A stretch of DNA of 64,000 nucleotides, taken from Takifugu bimaculatus (lineage: Eukaryota; Chordata; Actinopteri; Tetraodontiformes; Tetraodontidae). The number at the start of each line of letters is the position of its first letter. The stretch's first letter is position 1. Below are positions 59,790 through 64,000 of this stretch, piece by piece. The translations under genes were made by a program, and so were the position numbers. Location of the stretch: contig CP034986.1 of the NCBI GenBank assembly GCA_004026145.2, positions 6,378,929 to 6,442,928 on the forward strand, given 5' to 3'. The notes beneath the pieces are model-generated. The model was not told where the DNA came from, made no database searches, and saw only the letters and a program-made list of their open reading frames with translations.

Positions 59790-62322
59790 CACCCCTCTCA
59801 TCCCACTGCAGCGGTGCAGCTCCTTGACCAAGACTGAGGCCAACCTCCTTAGATAGATGACGTCTCCTCCGTGTGTCGACGCACAGGAGAAGTTTGAAAC
59901 CCTCGCAGGAGGTCCTCAGCCCCCCCCCCCCCCAGGCATCTTGTGACTCCACAGCCTTAGCCCACAGGAACAGTCGCCCACCCGCACCAAGGCGCTCTAA
60001 TTCCCACGTTGTCACTGTTTGATTTTTACGACTCGACGAGCTCTCCGCGGAAGAAATCTGATGTTTTCATTTAACTTCAAAAGATTTTTCCAGCTGAGGG
60101 GCTTAGCCATTAAAAAAAAAAAAAAAAAAGCATGAGAGAAAGTTTTCACAAATAGAACATTTCTCGTTTAAATTTACCCTCAAACTGAACAGTCCTTTAC
60201 TGGATTCATCTGTTGAAAAAGAAAATCCCCAAACCCTTTAATCAGAATGATTTTGAGCTCATTTTTCTCTCTGGAACATGTTTGTGCCACTCCGCCTGGT
60301 TCCTCTCGCTGCTCTGAGTGGCCTCAAAGGCGGGTTCTTCGTTGTAGATTAGCAGAAAAGGACGCCGGCGTTTTCTAAAGATGTTTCCACTCAACCCCAT
60401 GTGACATTTCAGCCAGGACAAAACAGGTCTGCCTGGCTGGAGGACAGAAACCGTGCAGTCAGCACGGATGGGCGAAGTCGCGAACATCTGGATTTTTCAG
60501 GCCGGTCTGCTCATCGCCGCGGAAACCTTATCAGCGCTGCATATAAGGCAGTCATGGCACGATCATTGATTTCACATCTTGCGTCATAAAAAGGGCGGGA
60601 AAAGAATCCATTCGCACGGGTGAAAACCAGCGCTAGCGGACCAGCCGTTCAGAAAGTGAGGTTCGCCCGTTTTAAACGCCGTTTACTCCTCTTGAACGGG
60701 ACATTTCAGAAGGTTTGACTGACGTTCAGACGCCACTGACGCGACTTCCATCCGAGGTTTAAACAGTTCTAGCCAAAGAACCCTCGAGGTGACATTTTCT
60801 CTGGTCCGATGAGCAAGAATTCCAAGGCTGGTATCTGGCAGCAACCGGAATGATGAAATCACAACATTTAACATCCCAACATCAGCACCAGAGAGTCAGA
60901 AAAAGAGCAGAGGTTGTTGAGGGAGCGTCCTCAAATGGGACGTGTAGCTTGCAGCTAGAACGGTGCCACGATGGCTAAATCCTGTAAGCATTATTCCCAG
61001 GATGGAATACTTTAGGAGAAGTGGACATTGACTCAAACTAAATGAGAAGACAGGAACATAAGTTCGACTCCAGATTGGGAATATAACAGGTGTATCGCGC
61101 ACGTGGCTGCATCACGCACAGTTCCGTCTGGAGGGGAGTGATTGTGTGGAAGGAGCTCAGGAGGAACCGAGAGACGGGAAGGGTGAAATCAGGATTTCAT
61201 GCGGTACGGCGGGTTCCTGGCGGGGGGAGACGGCCGCTTCTGAGCAAACGTGACGCCATCGTGCCGGTGGATTCTGTCCGTCTCACACAACCAGTGTCCT
61301 TAAAGCACTTTCAGTGAAGTAGGGAATCTTTCCAGATGTGTGGTAGAGTCTCGGAAATGGAAATTATTGGATGAAATTTGGTTTGTTAGTTGCATAGCTT
61401 TAGTTCTACCTTTTTCCTTAAGATGAAGTGTTTTTATGGCTTTGGAATTCCCTGTGTTCTCCTTGTTCATCAAGCGTGTCCCCTGGTGTTTCTCCCCAGT
61501 TTTCTGCTTTGATGTCCTGTTTGTAAAATATCTTTTTAAAAATATATATACAGCGGCGCCCCTAGTGGCAGGACGGGGCACGTCCTATCTGACTGCTCGG
61601 TTGAAGTTGTTTGGACACGTCGGGGGTGTTCGTCAGTCATGTTCTGTCAGCTGCTAACGTGCGGATCGAGCTCATCGCTGCTGAGCCAAAGCGGCTCCGC
61701 TCTCACGTCCACTCAAAATGGCTTTGATTTGCTTTGATGGGGACGGAGGGACGATGGTTCGATGCTTCTGGGGCCAATCGGTCATCCAAACTCCCGACGT
61801 GCCGCCGTCTTCCGACCTCCTCCGGTTCCACGCTTCCTTTTCCCTCCTTCCGCTCTTGCCCTAATGAAACAATTTGTCTAGTTTCCTCCCTCATACCTCC
61901 CTGCCCTAATCCCCCTCTCTCTCTCTCTCCCTTTCTCTCTCTCTCCCACTGCTTTCCCCTCCTAATTAACTGCTCTCCGGCTCTGATCCCCTTCCAAATC
62001 TCTTCTCTACCTCTCTTCATATCTATCGTACCCTCCTTCCTCTCTAATACCCTTTTCTCTGTCCTTCCTCCTCCTGTTCCTTTCTTCCTGGGTCCTTGTT
62101 CTCCCTGACAACACTCTCTGTTATGTAACACACGTCTCTTGGTGTTAAATATGCAAATTCGTATGTTTTTCTAATCATGTGTGATCTCCCCCCCCCTCTC
62201 CTTTTCCCTCTCATCCCTCTCTCTTGATTTTCCACTTCCTCCATAATCTCATTCCCTTCCCTTATTTCTTCCCCTCCCTTGTCGTTCCTCTCTCCCTCCA
62301 TCCATCACTTCCCCTCCACATC

Positions 62323-62325
<3 letters not shown>

Positions 62326-62368
<43 letters not shown>

Positions 62369-62380
62369 CCTCCCTCTCCC
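62326..62380. repeat. (CT)n tract forming the 3' splice site of the NHS-like exon
   Basis: About 20 CT repeats followed by CCCTCCC run straight into the AG at 62381-62382, an extreme and probably length-variable polypyrimidine tract. Confidence 0.9.
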
Positions 62381-62382
62381 AG

Positions 62383-62619
62383 CCACCGGCGGTCTAGAGG
62401 CGGAGGGTGGCAGGCGTGGCGGCAGCAGCAGCAGCCACGGTGACGGCGGCCACAGCAGCGTCAGCGGCGGAGGAGGCAGCAGCAGCAGCGGCGGCGGTGC
62501 GGCCCATTTCAAGTCTCCATGGCAACAGAGCGTGAACGTGTTCGGCTCGTGGAGCAGGCCGGAGTGTGTCGAGGAGCTGCACCAGCAGGCGCAGCTCAAC
62601 CTCCAGAGCCTGCTGCAAG
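62383..62619 (+). CDS. NHS/NHSL-family gene, internal coding exon (NHSL2-like)
   Basis: A 237-nt exon between a long CT tract ending in CTCCCAG and the donor AAG/GTAAGA, phase 1 in and phase 1 out. It reads a Gly/Ser-rich low-complexity stretch (GGSSSSHGDGGHSS...) followed by SPWQQSVNVFGSWSRPECVE and ELHQQAQLNLQSLLQ. The motif W-x-Q-x-x-NVF...RP-x-x-VEEL-x-x-xAQLNLQSLL is the conserved block near the N-terminus of NHS, NHSL1 and NHSL2. AQLNLQSLLQ agrees best with NHSL2 as I remember it, but NHSL1 is not excluded. The first base of codon 1 (G) comes from 49500. NHS proteins are cytoplasmic scaffolds that act on WAVE/Scar-driven actin remodelling at junctions and lamellipodia. The remaining exons lie beyond the right edge. 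Confidence 0.85.
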
Positions 62620-62869
62620 GTAAGAATGGGAAGGCGGGGGGGTGGATGGAGGGTGTAGGTGTGTGTGTGGGCGAGAGTGTGCGCGTGCGGTGGTTTGAGT
62701 GGGTGGGAAAGGCGTGCAAGCAGGTGGGGATGTGTTTACGTGTGTTTAGCGTCGGATGAATAGGGGAGTGTGTTGGCCACCTTAAAGGTGTGTGTTAATG
62801 TGTAGATGGAGAGTGTGTGCGTGTGTTCAGTGTTGCCCTGCTGCCTGGTGTGGTTGTTCTCCTGAACTA

Positions 62870-63012
62870 GTGTGTTTGTGTGTGTATGTGTGTGTGTGTG
62901 TGTGTGTGGGTGTGGGTGTGTGCGTGTGTCACAGTGTGTATCGGGTTCACCTTGATGTTATTTAAGATGATATTTGCGTGCATGGATCGGGCGGCTACTG
63001 TGTGTCTGCCCG

Positions 63013-63066
<54 letters not shown>
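62870..63066. repeat. (GT)n microsatellites
   Basis: Runs at 62875-62930 (interrupted) and 63017-63065 (about 24 repeats), in the intron after the NHS-like exon. Confidence 0.93.
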
Positions 63067-63068
<2 letters not shown>

Positions 63069-63137
63069 GGGCTTTCAATGACATCTGCTTCCATTTCATT
63101 TTCAAATATTTTTGTAATAATATGGTTTTGAAGTTTC

Positions 63138-63279
<142 letters not shown>

Positions 63280-63716
63280 TTAGATTTTATGGAGATCACA
63301 GATATCTTTTTATCCGTCCATCTTAGTTTTCTGTTTATCTTTATTTATGATATATTGTTTATCATTTTTATCCAGCTTAATCATTCTGTTGCCTTCACTT
63401 CTCTCTGTCGAGCTGATTTTAAGTTCTTCTCTGATCGGCTCACCTTTGTTGTCGTTTGTTGATCGCGGGACTCGACTCTGCCCCCTAAGGTTTCTTGCGG
63501 TACTGCGATTGTTGGTCCACGCTAGTTATCTTTGCGGAAAAACAAAATGAGAAAATTTGGGCGATGTATCCATAAATCACTTTTCCAGAGGACCTGTTGA
63601 TGAAAGCTCCAGCATGAAAACACTCATTTGTTTACTTTATGATATTTTTGTCCAGTCTGATGTTTCCTCCTGTACAGTTTCCTCCTACGTCTGTTGTCCT
63701 CCACTATTGCATCTTT

Positions 63717-63717
<1 letters not shown>

Positions 63718-63778
<61 letters not shown>
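63718..63778. repeat. (GT)n microsatellite
   Basis: A run of about 30 TG dinucleotides. The stretches 63280-63717 and 63779-64000 hold no recognised gene and would belong to the next NHS-like intron. Confidence 0.95.
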
Positions 63779-63782
<4 letters not shown>

Positions 63783-64000
63783 GAATCATATATTGTCTGA
63801 GTTGTTACAGTTGTTAAAAAGCTGATGGATGAATGCAGTTGTAGGTGGACGGCAGCAATAAACATCTCCCTCTGTGTATATGTGTCTGTGTGTGTAAGTG
63901 TGTGTACGTGTACGTGTGCTTGCGTGGTCATTCATCTCTTCTGCAGTTTGTGCCTGTTGTGCATGTGTTTGTGCGCTCTACCTGCATGTGTCCAGCTGTT

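Larger units (their letters stand above)
49501..62382 (+). other. 12.9-kb intron of the NHS-like gene
   Basis: Bounded by GTACTC and CTCCCAG. It is rich in microsatellites (listed separately) and has no other recognisable gene. Non-repetitive segments near 51230-51410 (with TTAATTAGGCGGGAATTG), 58240-58340 and 60400-60660 have the look of conserved non-coding sequence, which cannot be tested here. Confidence 0.6.

Noticed and set aside
61545..61575. CTCF-like site around CCACTAGGGGCGCC (reverse strand)
   Set aside because: One G short in the core, which shifts the essential GGC out of register.

Overview
The window is vertebrate nuclear DNA, almost certainly from a teleost fish. The signs are split genes with canonical GT/AG introns, very abundant (CA/GT)n microsatellites, fish-type LINE, SINE, hAT and Ty3/Gypsy debris, and exons of two recognisable vertebrate gene families. 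There is no prokaryotic-style gene layout, and I see no rRNA, functional tRNA or CRISPR. I cannot name the species. Most long open frames here are low-complexity or transposon-derived.

Bases 1 to about 42,768 are a head-to-tail segmental duplication. Three complete units (1-12271, 12272-22958, 22959-33976) are followed by a fourth (33977-about 42768) that stops inside a 32-bp minisatellite. The array may continue upstream of base 1. Each unit carries the same minus-strand six-exon gene, plus a tRNA-like SINE, a Ty3/Gypsy pol fragment, a non-autonomous hAT element with an 8-bp target duplication, an RFX X-box-like palindrome and the minisatellite. Presence/absence differences include a LINE insertion only in units 2 and 3, an LTR-like insertion only in unit 1 and several deletions. 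They give a partial duplication history and show mosaicism between copies.

The duplicated gene encodes a secreted S1A (trypsin/prostasin/PRSS27-like) serine protease homologue. All four copies assemble into full-length frames of about 310, 332-336, 346 and 313 codons. Each has a signal peptide, a protease-like domain, a Ser/Thr-rich 12-residue VNTR tail (2, 4, 5 and 3 units) and a C-terminal hydrophobic GPI-type signal. In every copy the His57, Asp102 and Ser195 equivalents are all replaced and the activation cleavage site is lost. The differences between copies fall on the loops that would line the former active-site cleft. I regard this as the exciting system: a tandem family of probably GPI-anchored, mucin-tailed pseudoproteases with a diversifying dead active site.

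From about 42.8 kb onward the DNA looks single copy. It contains a roughly 700-bp purine/pyrimidine tract (45.75-46.45 kb), many microsatellites, and two exons of a Nance-Horan-syndrome family (NHS/NHSL, best guess NHSL2-like) gene on the + strand. One is a short first coding exon starting MGNS (49446-49500); the other is a symmetric phase 1-1 exon (62383-62619). A 12.9-kb intron separates them and the gene runs off the right edge. The intron contains a consensus CTCF-type motif and some non-repetitive stretches that may be conserved non-coding elements.
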